NCBI GenBank assembly: GCA_035651815.1
Contig: DASRFB010000042.1
Span: forward strand, 1 to 64,000
Length of the DNA stretch: 64,000 nt
Reading direction: 5' to 3'
Source of the DNA: VBDM01 sp035651815
GTDB lineage: Bacteria; Pseudomonadota; Gammaproteobacteria; Burkholderiales; SG8-39
Part shown: piece by piece, positions 7,969 to 15,376 of the stretch
How positions within the stretch are numbered: the stretch's first letter is position 1
How the letters are laid out: each line of letters opens with the position of its first letter
Notes under the pieces: generated by a model
Database searches by the model: none
The model's input: the letters and a program-made list of their open reading frames with translations, nothing else
Told to the model about the DNA's origin: nothing
Program-made: the position numbers and the translations under genes

Positions 7969-8933
7969 GCGGCAGGATCTGGTCGCGCATCGCCGGCACG
8001 GGAAGCTACCTGCCGCCGCGCGTCGTGACCAACGACGAGCTCGCCAAGACGCTCGACACTTCCGACGAATGGGTGCGCACCCGCACCGGCATCCGCCAGC
8101 GCCACATCGCCGACGAGAAGCAGACCTCGAGCGATCTTGGCGCGGAGGCCGCGCGCGCCGCGATGGCGGCGGCCGGCGTGCAGGCAGGCGACGTCGATCT
8201 CGTGATCGTGGCGACCTCGACCCCGGATTACATCTTCCCGAGCACGGCGTGCCTGATGCAGGCCAAGCTCGGGATCAAGAACTGCGCGGCGTTCGACGTG
8301 CAGGCCGTGTGCAGCGGCTTCGTCTACGGCCTCACCATCGCCGACAAGTTCATCGCCGCCGGCCAGCACCGCTGCGCGCTCATCGTCGGCGCCGAGGTGT
8401 ACTCGCGCATCCTCGACTGGAGCGATCGCGGCACGGCGGTGCTGTTCGGCGACGGCGCAGGCGCCGTGGTGCTCATGGCCGATTCCAAGCCCGGCGTGAT
8501 GGCGACCGCGCTCCGCGCCGACGGCTCGTACTCGGGAATCCTTTCGGTCCCGGGCAACGTTTGCCGCGGCAAGATCGTCGGCTCGCCGTTCCTGCAGATG
8601 GACGGGCAGGCCGTGTTCAAGTTCGCCGTCAGAGTGCTCGACGAGATCGCGCGCGAGACGCTCGCGCAATGCGATCTGCGCCCCGAGGACATCGACTGGC
8701 TGATCCCGCATCAGGCGAACGTGCGCATCCTCGAGGCGACGGCCAAGAGGCTGGGGATCGGCGCCGACAAGCTGATCGTCACGGTGGATCGGCACGGCAA
8801 TACGTCGGCCGCCTCGGTGCCGCTCGCGCTCGACCTCGCGGTGCGCGACGGCCGCATCCGGCCCGGTCACAAGGTGATGCTCCAGGGCGTGGGCGGCGGA
8901 TTCACCTGGGGCGCGGCGCTCGTGCAGATGTAG
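7965..8933 (+). CDS. fabH: 3-oxoacyl-ACP synthase III (KAS III)
   Basis: FabH condenses acetyl-CoA with malonyl-ACP to begin fatty-acid synthesis. The 322-residue protein shows the full KAS III triad: Cys in DVQAVCSGFVYGL (near residue 115), His in IPHQANVRI and Asn in HGNTSAASVP. The ending GVGGGFTWGAALVQM is typical. DEWVRTRTGIRQRH is the conserved N-terminal segment. Start and plsX stop overlap in ATGA; fabD follows after 17 bases. Confidence 0.97.
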   Translation: MSGRIWSRIAGTGSYLPPRVVTNDELAKTLDTSDEWVRTRTGIRQRHIADEKQTSSDLGAEAARAAMAAAGVQAGDVDLVIVATSTPDYIFPSTACLMQAKLGIKNCAAFDVQAVCSGFVYGLTIADKFIAAGQHRCALIVGAEVYSRILDWSDRGTAVLFGDGAGAVVLMADSKPGVMATALRADGSYSGILSVPGNVCRGKIVGSPFLQMDGQAVFKFAVRVLDEIARETLAQCDLRPEDIDWLIPHQANVRILEATAKRLGIGADKLIVTVDRHGNTSAASVPLALDLAVRDGRIRPGHKVMLQGVGGGFTWGAALVQM

Positions 8934-8950
8934 GACGGACAGGGATCTCG

Positions 8951-9886
8951 ATGAAATTCGCGATGGTATTCCCGGGCCAGGGCTCGCAGTCGGTCGGCAT
9001 GCTCGCGGGCTACGGCGACATGCCGGTGATCCGGCGCACGCTCGCGGAGGCGTCCGAGGTGCTGGAACAGGATATCGCGCGTCTCATGGCCGACGGTCCG
9101 GCGGAGGACCTGAACAGGACGGTGAACACGCAGCCGGTCATGGTCGCCGCGGGCTACTGCGTTTACCGCGCGTGGCGCGAGCTCGGCGGCGCCGAACCGG
9201 CGATGGTGGCCGGCCACAGCCTGGGCGAGTACACCGCGCTCGTGGTCGCGGGCGTGCTCTCGTTCGCCGATTGCCTGCCGCTCGTGCGCCTGCGCGGACG
9301 CGCGATGCAGGAAGCGGTTCCGGTCGGGCAGGGCGCGATGGCCGCGATCCTCGGGCTCGAGGACGAGGCGGTCAAGGCCGCGTGCGCCGAGAGCGCGCAA
9401 TCGCAGGTGGTCGAGGCCGTGAACTTCAACGCGCCGAGCCAGGTGGTGATCGCGGGGCACGCCGATGCGGTGAAGCGCGCGGTCGAGGCCTCGAAGGCGC
9501 GCGGCGCGAAGCGCGCGGTGCTGCTGCCGGTCAGCGCGCCTTTTCATTCCTCGCTGATGGCGCCGGCGGCCGCGCAGTTGCGCGAGGCGCTCGCGAAGCT
9601 CGATTTCCGCGCGCCCGCGATCCCGGTCGTGCACAACGTCGACGCCGCGACGCGCACCGACCCGGACGAGATCAAGGATGCGCTGGTGCGCCAGGCCGAC
9701 CATCCCGTGCGCTGGGTGGACTGCGTGCGGCATCTCGCCGATCGCTCGATCACGCACGTCCTCGAGTGCGGCCCCGGGAAGGTGCTCGCGCCGCTGTCTC
9801 GGCGCATCGCGGCCGGACTCGAGGGCGCCGCGCTTGCCGACCGCGCGGGGCTCGACCAGGCGCTCGCGCTGACGAGGGCGTCGTGA
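8951..9886 (+). CDS. fabD: Malonyl-CoA:ACP transacylase
   Basis: FabD loads malonyl groups onto ACP. The 311-residue protein begins KFAMVFPGQGSQSVGML. The nucleophilic Ser is in the elbow GHSLGEYTALV (about residue 92), with LVRLRGRAMQEAVP carrying the active-site Arg and VSAPFHSSLM the catalytic His. It lies between fabH and fabG, and its stop overlaps the GTG start of fabG. Confidence 0.97.
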   Translation: MKFAMVFPGQGSQSVGMLAGYGDMPVIRRTLAEASEVLEQDIARLMADGPAEDLNRTVNTQPVMVAAGYCVYRAWRELGGAEPAMVAGHSLGEYTALVVAGVLSFADCLPLVRLRGRAMQEAVPVGQGAMAAILGLEDEAVKAACAESAQSQVVEAVNFNAPSQVVIAGHADAVKRAVEASKARGAKRAVLLPVSAPFHSSLMAPAAAQLREALAKLDFRAPAIPVVHNVDAATRTDPDEIKDALVRQADHPVRWVDCVRHLADRSITHVLECGPGKVLAPLSRRIAAGLEGAALADRAGLDQALALTRAS

Positions 9887-10629
9887 CGTCGCTCGCGGGC
9901 CAGGTCGCCCTCGTCACCGGTGCCTCGCGCGGCATCGGCAAGGCGATCGCGCTCGGACTCGCCGCGCGCGGAGCCTCGGTCGTCGGTACCGCGACCACCG
10001 ACGCGGGGGCCCGGTCGATCTCCGATTATCTCGCCGGGGCGGCGGCCAAGGGCAAAGGCGTGCGCCTCGACGTGCGCGACGCCGCGCAGATCGACGCGCT
10101 CGTCGCCGACGTCGGGAAGTCGCTCGGCAGCATCGCCATCCTTGTCAACAACGCCGGCATCACGCAGGACAACCTCACGATCCGGATGAAGGAGAGCGAG
10201 TGGGACGACGTGCTCGAAGCCGATCTCAAGTCGGTGTTCCTGCTCTCGAAGGCCGTGCTGCGCGGCATGATGAAGGCGCACGCGGGCCGCATCATCAATA
10301 TCGGCTCGGTCGTCGGCGCGAGCGGCAACCCGGGACAGGTGAACTACGCGGCGGCCAAGGCCGGCATGGCCGGACTGACGCGGTCCCTCGCGCGCGAGAT
10401 GGGAAGCCGCGGCATCACGGTCAATTGCGTTGCCCCGGGTTATATCGATACCGACATGACGCGCGCGCTGCCCGAGCCGCAGCGCGCGGCGCTGCTGGCG
10501 CAGATCCCGCTGGGGCGGCTCGGCGCGCCGGAAGACATCGCGGCCGCGGTCGTTTTCCTCGCGTCTCCCGAGGGCGCGTACATCACGGGCGCGACGCTGC
10601 ACGTGAACGGCGGGATGTACATGCTCTGA
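9883..10629 (+). CDS. fabG: 3-oxoacyl-ACP reductase FabG
   Basis: FabG is the NADPH-dependent reductase of the elongation cycle. This 248-residue short-chain dehydrogenase shows VTGASRGIGKAIAL (cofactor glycine motif), LVNNAGITQDNL, the catalytic Ser in NIGSVVGASGNPGQ, and Tyr/Lys in NYAAAKAGM. APGYIDTDMT and the ending NGGMYML are FabG hallmarks. It starts with GTG at 9883 in a GTGA overlap with fabD. A 170-base gap with its own promoter separates it from acpP. Confidence 0.96.
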   Translation: MTSLAGQVALVTGASRGIGKAIALGLAARGASVVGTATTDAGARSISDYLAGAAAKGKGVRLDVRDAAQIDALVADVGKSLGSIAILVNNAGITQDNLTIRMKESEWDDVLEADLKSVFLLSKAVLRGMMKAHAGRIINIGSVVGASGNPGQVNYAAAKAGMAGLTRSLAREMGSRGITVNCVAPGYIDTDMTRALPEPQRAALLAQIPLGRLGAPEDIAAAVVFLASPEGAYITGATLHVNGGMYML

Positions 10630-10738
10630 TGGGATCGCGCGCCGCAGCGCAGGGTGGAACAGGCGTTTGCGGATCCGCGCCGGGGCGCGCGGCCGGCGTC
10701 GCCGGATGCCGCCGGCATGCCGAGGCGGCGGGCGATTC

Positions 10739-10747
10739 TGTTACAAT
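10739..10747 (+). promoter_or_regulatory. Extended -10 promoter for acpP
   Basis: TG-T-TACAAT at 10739-10747 forms an extended -10 element 53 bases before the acpP start, in the longest gap of the fatty-acid cluster (10630-10799). No good -35 hexamer is present at 17 bases, as expected for the extended class. A separate promoter would fit the much higher demand for ACP than for the enzymes around it. Confidence 0.5.
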
Positions 10748-10799
10748 CGGCGGCTTCTGAAAGAGCGCCGCGGACACGACATACAGGAAGGAGCCATAC

Positions 10800-11042
10800 A
10801 TGGAGAACGTCGAACAGCGTGTCAAGAAGATCGTTGCCGAGCAGCTGGGTGTCAACGAAGCGGAGATCAAGAACGAGTCCTCCTTCGTCGACGACCTCGG
10901 CGCCGATTCGCTGGACACGGTCGAGCTGGTGATGGCCCTGGAGGAAGAGTTCGAGACCGAGATCCCGGACGAGGAAGCCGAGAAGATCACCACGGTCCAG
11001 CAGGCCATCGATTACATCAACGTCCACGCCAAGAAGTCCTGA
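10800..11042 (+). CDS. acpP: Acyl carrier protein
   Basis: ACP carries acyl chains as phosphopantetheine thioesters through fatty-acid synthesis. The 80-residue acidic protein has the modification motif GADSLDTVELVMALE with Ser37 as the attachment site for the 4'-phosphopantetheine added by AcpS (encoded at 21.4 kb in this window). EEEFETEIPDEEAEKI is the standard second half. A ribosome site AGGAAGGAG precedes the ATG, and an extended -10 promoter lies upstream. Confidence 0.98.
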   Translation: MENVEQRVKKIVAEQLGVNEAEIKNESSFVDDLGADSLDTVELVMALEEEFETEIPDEEAEKITTVQQAIDYINVHAKKS

Positions 11043-11069
11043 TTCTTCAGCGGGGCGTGCGGAGCAGAA

Positions 11070-12308
11070 TTGAGTCGTCGTCGTGTCGTCGTCACCGGAC
11101 TCGGCACCGTCTGTCCGGTCGGTAACAGTGTCCCGGAAGCCTGGGCCAGCATCCTGGCCGGCAAGTCCGGAATTACGCGCATCACCCGTTTCGACCCGAG
11201 CGCGCTCGCCTGCCAGATCGCGGGCGAGGTGAAGAACCTCGACGTCGGGGCGTTCCTGTCGGCGAAGGAATCGCGGCGCATCGACCGCTTCATGCATCTC
11301 GGCATCGCCGCGGGAATCGAGGCGATCAAGGACTCGGGCATCGAGGTCGATGAATCCAACGCCGAGCGCATCGGCGTGAACATCGGCTCGGGCATGGGCG
11401 GCCTGCCCATGATCGAGGAGACCTACCAGGACGTCCAGAAGGGCGGTCCGCGCAAGATCTCCCCGTTCTTCATTCCCGGGACCATCATCAACATGGTGTC
11501 CGGAAACCTGTCGATCATGTTCGGCCTGAAGGGTCCGAACCTCGCGATGGTGACCGCGTGCACGACGTCGGCGCATTGCATCGGCGAGGCGGGCAGGCTG
11601 ATCGAGTACGGCGACGCCGACGTGATGGTCGCGGGCGGAACCGAATCGACCGTCACGATACTCGCGGTGGGCGGCTTCGCCTCGGCGCGCGCGCTCTCGA
11701 CGCGCAACGACGATCCCGCGACCGCGAGCCGGCCCTGGGACAAGGACCGCGACGGCTTCGTGCTCGGCGAAGGCTCCGGCATACTCGTCCTCGAAGAGCT
11801 CGAGCACGCGAAGAAGCGCGGCGCGCGCATCTACGCGGAGCTCGTCGGATACGGCATGAGCGGCGACGCGCATCACATCACGGCGCCGCAGGAGAGCGGC
11901 GACGGCGCGGCGCGCTGCATGGCGAACGCCCTGCGCAACGCCGGGCTGAACAGGGACGACGTCGACTACATCAACGCGCACGGCACCTCGACTCCGCTCG
12001 GCGATCTTGCCGAGACGGTGGCGGTGAAGCGCGCCTTCGGCGACCACGCGGCGAAGCTCGCGGTGAGCTCGACGAAATCGATGACGGGCCACCTGCTCGG
12101 AGCGGCCGGGGGAGTCGAGGCGGTGTTCTCGGCGCTCGCCGTGCGCGATCAGGTCGCCCCGCCCACGGCCAATCTCATCGACCAGGACCCGGCCTGCGAC
12201 CTCGACTACGTGCCGAACGAGGCGAGGCGCATGCGCATACGCGCCGCGCTCTCCAATTCCTTCGGGTTCGGCGGTACCAACGGAACGCTGATTTTCAAGC
12301 GCGTCTGA
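11070..12308 (+). CDS. fabF: 3-oxoacyl-ACP synthase II (KAS II)
   Basis: FabF elongates acyl-ACP with malonyl-ACP. The 412-residue protein has the Cys nucleophile in VTACTTSAHCIGE, the His pair in NAHGTSTPLGD and TGHLLGAAGGVEA, and SNSFGFGGTNG near the C-terminus. It starts with TTG at 11070, supported by SRRRVVVTGLGTVCPVGN as the usual N-terminus and a GGAGCA site 8 bases upstream. The TTG start may keep its expression below that of ACP, 27 bases away. Confidence 0.96.
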   Translation: MSRRRVVVTGLGTVCPVGNSVPEAWASILAGKSGITRITRFDPSALACQIAGEVKNLDVGAFLSAKESRRIDRFMHLGIAAGIEAIKDSGIEVDESNAERIGVNIGSGMGGLPMIEETYQDVQKGGPRKISPFFIPGTIINMVSGNLSIMFGLKGPNLAMVTACTTSAHCIGEAGRLIEYGDADVMVAGGTESTVTILAVGGFASARALSTRNDDPATASRPWDKDRDGFVLGEGSGILVLEELEHAKKRGARIYAELVGYGMSGDAHHITAPQESGDGAARCMANALRNAGLNRDDVDYINAHGTSTPLGDLAETVAVKRAFGDHAAKLAVSSTKSMTGHLLGAAGGVEAVFSALAVRDQVAPPTANLIDQDPACDLDYVPNEARRMRIRAALSNSFGFGGTNGTLIFKRV

Positions 12309-12365
12309 GCGCGGGTCGGCGAGCCGCGCGCCCACCGTCGAAGTCGTTGCAACGCGAGAACAGCG

Positions 12366-12818
12366 ATGTCGCAGAGTCCGAGCCTGCGGTTGGACCTCAA
12401 GCCCTCGCCGATCCTCGCCGGCGCGCTCGCGCTGGTCCACGGACTCGCGCTCGCGGCAGCGGCCGCGGTGCTCGCCGGTTGGCCGCTCGCCCTCGTCGCG
12501 GCGGGCGTCGCGCTCTCGGGCGCGGCGACGGTGGCCGAGGCCCTGCAGCGAACTCCTGCCGCGGCCCGGGCGCTCGAGCTGCACGCGGACGGCCGTGCGG
12601 CGTGGCTCGGTCCGACCGGGCACTGGCACGAAGGCGTTCTGCTTCCCGAGCGCGTCGTCACGCCGGCGTTGATCGTGCTCGCGCTGAAAGCCGGCGCGCG
12701 TCGTCGCAAGCATATCGTGCTCGCCGCCGACGCCTCGGACCGCGAGAGCCTTCGCCGGCTGCGCGCCTGGCTGCGCTGGCGCCCGCCGGCGGCGCGGGAT
12801 CCCGTCGCGGAGGCCTGA
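12366..12818 (+). CDS. Small membrane protein, YgfX-like
   Basis: A 150-residue protein with two hydrophobic segments near residues 16-58 (ILAGALALVHGLALAAAAAV and the following stretch), then a soluble C-terminal half ending in a basic WLRWRPPA region. The layout (two N-terminal helices, then a small beta domain around WHEGVLLPERVV) matches the YgfX/CptA family, which in E. coli is paired with SdhE as an inner-membrane protein. No sdhE is next to it here. It lies between fabF and rpoE. The family call is tentative. Confidence 0.55.
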   Translation: MSQSPSLRLDLKPSPILAGALALVHGLALAAAAAVLAGWPLALVAAGVALSGAATVAEALQRTPAAARALELHADGRAAWLGPTGHWHEGVLLPERVVTPALIVLALKAGARRRKHIVLAADASDRESLRRLRAWLRWRPPAARDPVAEA

Positions 12819-12867
12819 TGCTCGCCGCTCAAGGCGTCTCGGGCGCCCGAATTCCCTTTGGAATGAC

Positions 12868-12895
12868 TGAACTATCGCCGTATAGGCCGGTCAGT
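12868..12895 (+). promoter_or_regulatory. Possible sigma-E-type promoter of rpoE
   Basis: TGAACTA at 12868-12874, a 16-base spacer and TCAGT at 12891-12895 resemble the RpoE/AlgU consensus (GAACTT, 16-17 bases, TCTGA). It sits 108 bases before the rpoE ATG in a 184-base gap. Autoregulation of rpoE is usual in proteobacteria. The -10 match is only partial, and a sigma-70-like TATACT at 12934-12939 offers an alternative. Confidence 0.4.
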
Positions 12896-13002
12896 AGGGT
12901 CAGGGCTGCGCCGGGAGGCATCGGAGGCCGGGCTATACTGGCCGCCGCCCGTGGAGAACTCCGATCACAAGCACAAGCCTGCGAATTCAGGGGGAACGGT
13001 TG

Positions 13003-13602
13003 ATGGTCGACCGTGACCTCGACCGGCAGCTGGTCGAGCGCGCTCAAAAAGGTGACAAGCAGGCCTTCGAGGCGCTCGTCTCCAAGTACCAGCGCAAGCT
13101 CGCCCGGCTGCTCGCCCGCTTCATACGCGATCCGGCCGAGGTCGAGGACGTCGCCCAGGAGGCCTTCATCAAGGCCTACCGCGCTCTGCCGTCTTTCCGC
13201 GGTGACAGCGCCTTCTACACCTGGCTCTACCGCATCGGCATCAACACCGCGAAGAACTACCTCGTCGCGATGGGTCGGCGCGCGCCCACCGCGACCGAGT
13301 TCGATTCCGAGGAGGCCGAGGGCTTCGAAGACGGCGAGCACCTGCGCGACATCAACACGCCCGAGAGCGTGCTCATGTCGAACGAGATCGCGCGTACGGT
13401 CAACGACACCATGGAGCAGCTCCCCGAGGAGCTGCGCAACGCGATCACCCTGCGCGAGATCGAGGGCCTCAGCTACGAGGACATCGCGACCATCATGAAC
13501 TGCCCGATCGGCACCGTCAGGTCCCGGATCTTCCGAGCCCGGGAAGCGATCGCCGAGAAGCTCCGTCCGCTGCTCGAGACGCGCAAAGACCGCAGGTGGT
13601 GA
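13003..13602 (+). CDS. rpoE: RNA polymerase sigma factor RpoE (envelope stress, AlgU type)
   Basis: This 199-residue group-4 sigma factor directs the envelope-stress response. Region 2 contains EDVAQEAFIKAYRALPSF and FYTWLYRIGINTAKNYL; region 4 has LREIEGLSYEDIATIMNCPIGTVRSRIFRARE. Both match RpoE/AlgU closely. A GGGGGAAC ribosome site precedes the ATG at 13003. Unlike the usual rpoE-rseA-rseB-mucD order, the next gene, 56 bases downstream, is mucD itself. No anti-sigma factor is encoded next to it. Confidence 0.95.
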   Translation: MVDRDLDRQLVERAQKGDKQAFEALVSKYQRKLARLLARFIRDPAEVEDVAQEAFIKAYRALPSFRGDSAFYTWLYRIGINTAKNYLVAMGRRAPTATEFDSEEAEGFEDGEHLRDINTPESVLMSNEIARTVNDTMEQLPEELRNAITLREIEGLSYEDIATIMNCPIGTVRSRIFRAREAIAEKLRPLLETRKDRRW

Positions 13603-13658
13603 CCCGCGAGACGGCGTAGAATACGCCGCCGTCGACTGAAGTTTCCGAGGATTCCGCC

Positions 13659-15080
13659 ATGGCGAAGAGAATTCTGGTTGCGCTGTCTCTCTGGCTCCCG
13701 CTCGTGCTCTACGCGCAGGTCCGCGAGCTGCCCGATTTCTCCGACCTCGCCGAGAAGCAGGCGCCGGCGGTCGTCAACATCAGCACGACGCAGACGCGCG
13801 AGCGCCGCGCGACGCCGCAGATCCCGGACCTCGACGAGAACGACCCGCTCTACGATTTCTTCCGCCGCTTCATCCCGCGGCAGCCGGGCCCGGGGCAGGG
13901 TCCGCGCCAGTTCGAGAGCCGCTCGCTCGGCTCGGGCTTCATCATCGGGACCGACGGCTACATCCTCACCAACGCGCACGTCGTCGACGCCGCGGACGAG
14001 ATCACGGTCAGGCTCACCGACAAGCGCGAGTTCAAGGCGCGCGTCATCGGCGCCGACAAGCGAACCGACATCGCGCTGCTCAAGATCGACGCCGGCAGCC
14101 TCCCGACCGTGCGCTTCGGCGATCCCAACCGGCTGCGCGTGGGAGAGTGGGTCGTCGCGATCGGCTCGCCGTTCGGCTTCGACAGCACGGTGACGGCCGG
14201 CATCGTCAGCGCCAAGGGACGCAGCCTGCCGCAGGAGAACTTCGTGCCGTTCATCCAGACGGACGTCGCGATCAACCCAGGCAACTCCGGCGGTCCGCTG
14301 TTCAACCTGAAAGGCGAGGTCGTCGGCATCAACTCGCAGATCTACAGCCGCACGGGCGGATTCATGGGGCTGTCGTTCGCCATCCCGATCGACGTGGCGA
14401 TGGATATCCAGAACCAGCTGCGCCAGTACGGGCGCATCAGCCGGGGGCGGATCGGCGTCGTGATCCAGGAGGTTTCCAAGGAGCTCGCCGAGTCGTTCGG
14501 CCTGCAGAAGCCGGTGGGCGCCCTCGTCAACGCCGTCGAGAAGGGCGGGCCGGCGGAGAAGGCGGGCATCGAATCGGGCGACATCATCCTCAAGTTCAAC
14601 GGCAAGCCGGTCGACAGCTCGAGCGACCTGCCGCGAATCGTCGGCAGCACGCGGCCCGGCAGCAAGGCTGGCATGGAGCTGTGGCGCAAAGGCGCCACGC
14701 GCGAGGTCACGGTCACGGTCGGCGAGCTTCCGGAGGACCGCGTTGCGACCCGCGAAAAGGGCAAGCCGAAGCCCACCGAGCAGGCGGCGAACCGCCTCGG
14801 CCTGGTGGTGGCCGACCTGAGCGCCGAGCAGCGCCGCGAGCTGAAGCTGAACGGCGGCGTGGCGGTCGAGGACGTGCGGGCGAACAGCCGCGCCGACGTG
14901 CGGCCCGGCGACGTGATCACCGCGGTCACGAGCAAGGGGCGCACGACGGAGCTGAAATCCGCCGACCAGTTCAACCGGCTCCTCGCGCAGATCGACCGCA
15001 ACACCGCGCTGACCCTCCATGTCCGGCGCGGCGAGAGCAACCTGTTCGTCACGGTCAAGGGCGACAGTGCCGCCGGCTGA
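13659..15080 (+). CDS. mucD: Periplasmic serine endoprotease, DegP/MucD type
   Basis: HtrA-family protease and chaperone for misfolded envelope proteins, 473 residues. The signal peptide is residues 1 to about 19 (LVALSLWLPLVLYAQ). The catalytic triad is intact: His107 in TNAHVVD, Asp137 in RTDIALLK and Ser210 in NPGNSGGPLFN. Two PDZ domains follow (about residues 270-365 and 380-473). Adjacency to rpoE marks it as the MucD member of the sigma-E group. An inverted repeat GGCGTA/TACGCC at 13613-13627 lies in the gap upstream. The next small gene overlaps its 3' end by 14 bases. Confidence 0.95.
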   Translation: MAKRILVALSLWLPLVLYAQVRELPDFSDLAEKQAPAVVNISTTQTRERRATPQIPDLDENDPLYDFFRRFIPRQPGPGQGPRQFESRSLGSGFIIGTDGYILTNAHVVDAADEITVRLTDKREFKARVIGADKRTDIALLKIDAGSLPTVRFGDPNRLRVGEWVVAIGSPFGFDSTVTAGIVSAKGRSLPQENFVPFIQTDVAINPGNSGGPLFNLKGEVVGINSQIYSRTGGFMGLSFAIPIDVAMDIQNQLRQYGRISRGRIGVVIQEVSKELAESFGLQKPVGALVNAVEKGGPAEKAGIESGDIILKFNGKPVDSSSDLPRIVGSTRPGSKAGMELWRKGATREVTVTVGELPEDRVATREKGKPKPTEQAANRLGLVVADLSAEQRRELKLNGGVAVEDVRANSRADVRPGDVITAVTSKGRTTELKSADQFNRLLAQIDRNTALTLHVRRGESNLFVTVKGDSAAG

Positions 15081-15321
15081 GGCCGGCCGGCGGCTGGTGC
15101 TGTACGGCCGCCGCTACTGCCATCTCTGCGAGGAGATGCTCGAGGCGCTGAAATCGCTGGATCCGCGGGCGTCGCCCGAGTGGATCGACGTCGACTCGGA
15201 TCCCCTGCTCGAGGAGCGCTACGGCGAGGACGTCCCGGTGCTGATGCTCGGGGACGTCGAGCTGTCGCGCCACCGCCTCGACCCCGAGCGCGTGCGTGCG
15301 TATCTGCATCGAACCGGCTAA
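15067..15321 (+). CDS. Glutaredoxin-like thioredoxin-fold protein
   Basis: A short protein (84 residues) of the glutaredoxin-like family PF05768. A redox CxxC motif lies near the N-terminus (LYGRRYCHLCEEMLEAL), a cis-Pro follows in GEDVPVLMLGD, and the length is that of one minimal thioredoxin fold. It is cytoplasmic, with no signal peptide. It starts at GTG 15067 inside the last codons of mucD and is therefore likely co-translated with it. A link with lepA downstream is common in betaproteobacteria, but no function is established. Confidence 0.82.
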   Translation: MPPAEAGRRLVLYGRRYCHLCEEMLEALKSLDPRASPEWIDVDSDPLLEERYGEDVPVLMLGDVELSRHRLDPERVRAYLHRTG

Positions 15322-15324
15322 AAT
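15319..15324 (+). promoter_or_regulatory. Possible -10 element for the lepA operon
   Basis: TAAAAT overlaps the TAA stop of the glutaredoxin-like gene. It lies 58 bases before lepA and about 20 bases before a terminator-like hairpin. The -35 side is weak, so this rests mainly on the -10 match. Confidence 0.35.
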
Positions 15325-15345
15325 CTCCGCTTTTGCGGGTATTTA

Positions 15346-15368
15346 GGGTGCGCGAGGCACCCTTTTTT
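15346..15368 (+). terminator. Hairpin with T-run directly upstream of lepA
   Basis: GGGTGC (15346-15351) pairs with GCACCC (15357-15362) across a five-base loop, followed by six T residues (15363-15368). The form is that of an intrinsic terminator, ending only 8 bases before the lepA start. It may end transcripts from the rpoE-mucD side or act as an attenuator in the lepA leader. Confidence 0.65.
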
Positions 15369-15376
15369 ATAGCCCG

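Noticed and set aside
13603..13658. A hidden small anti-sigma gene between rpoE and mucD
   Set aside because: The gap is 56 bases, too short for any RseA-type protein.
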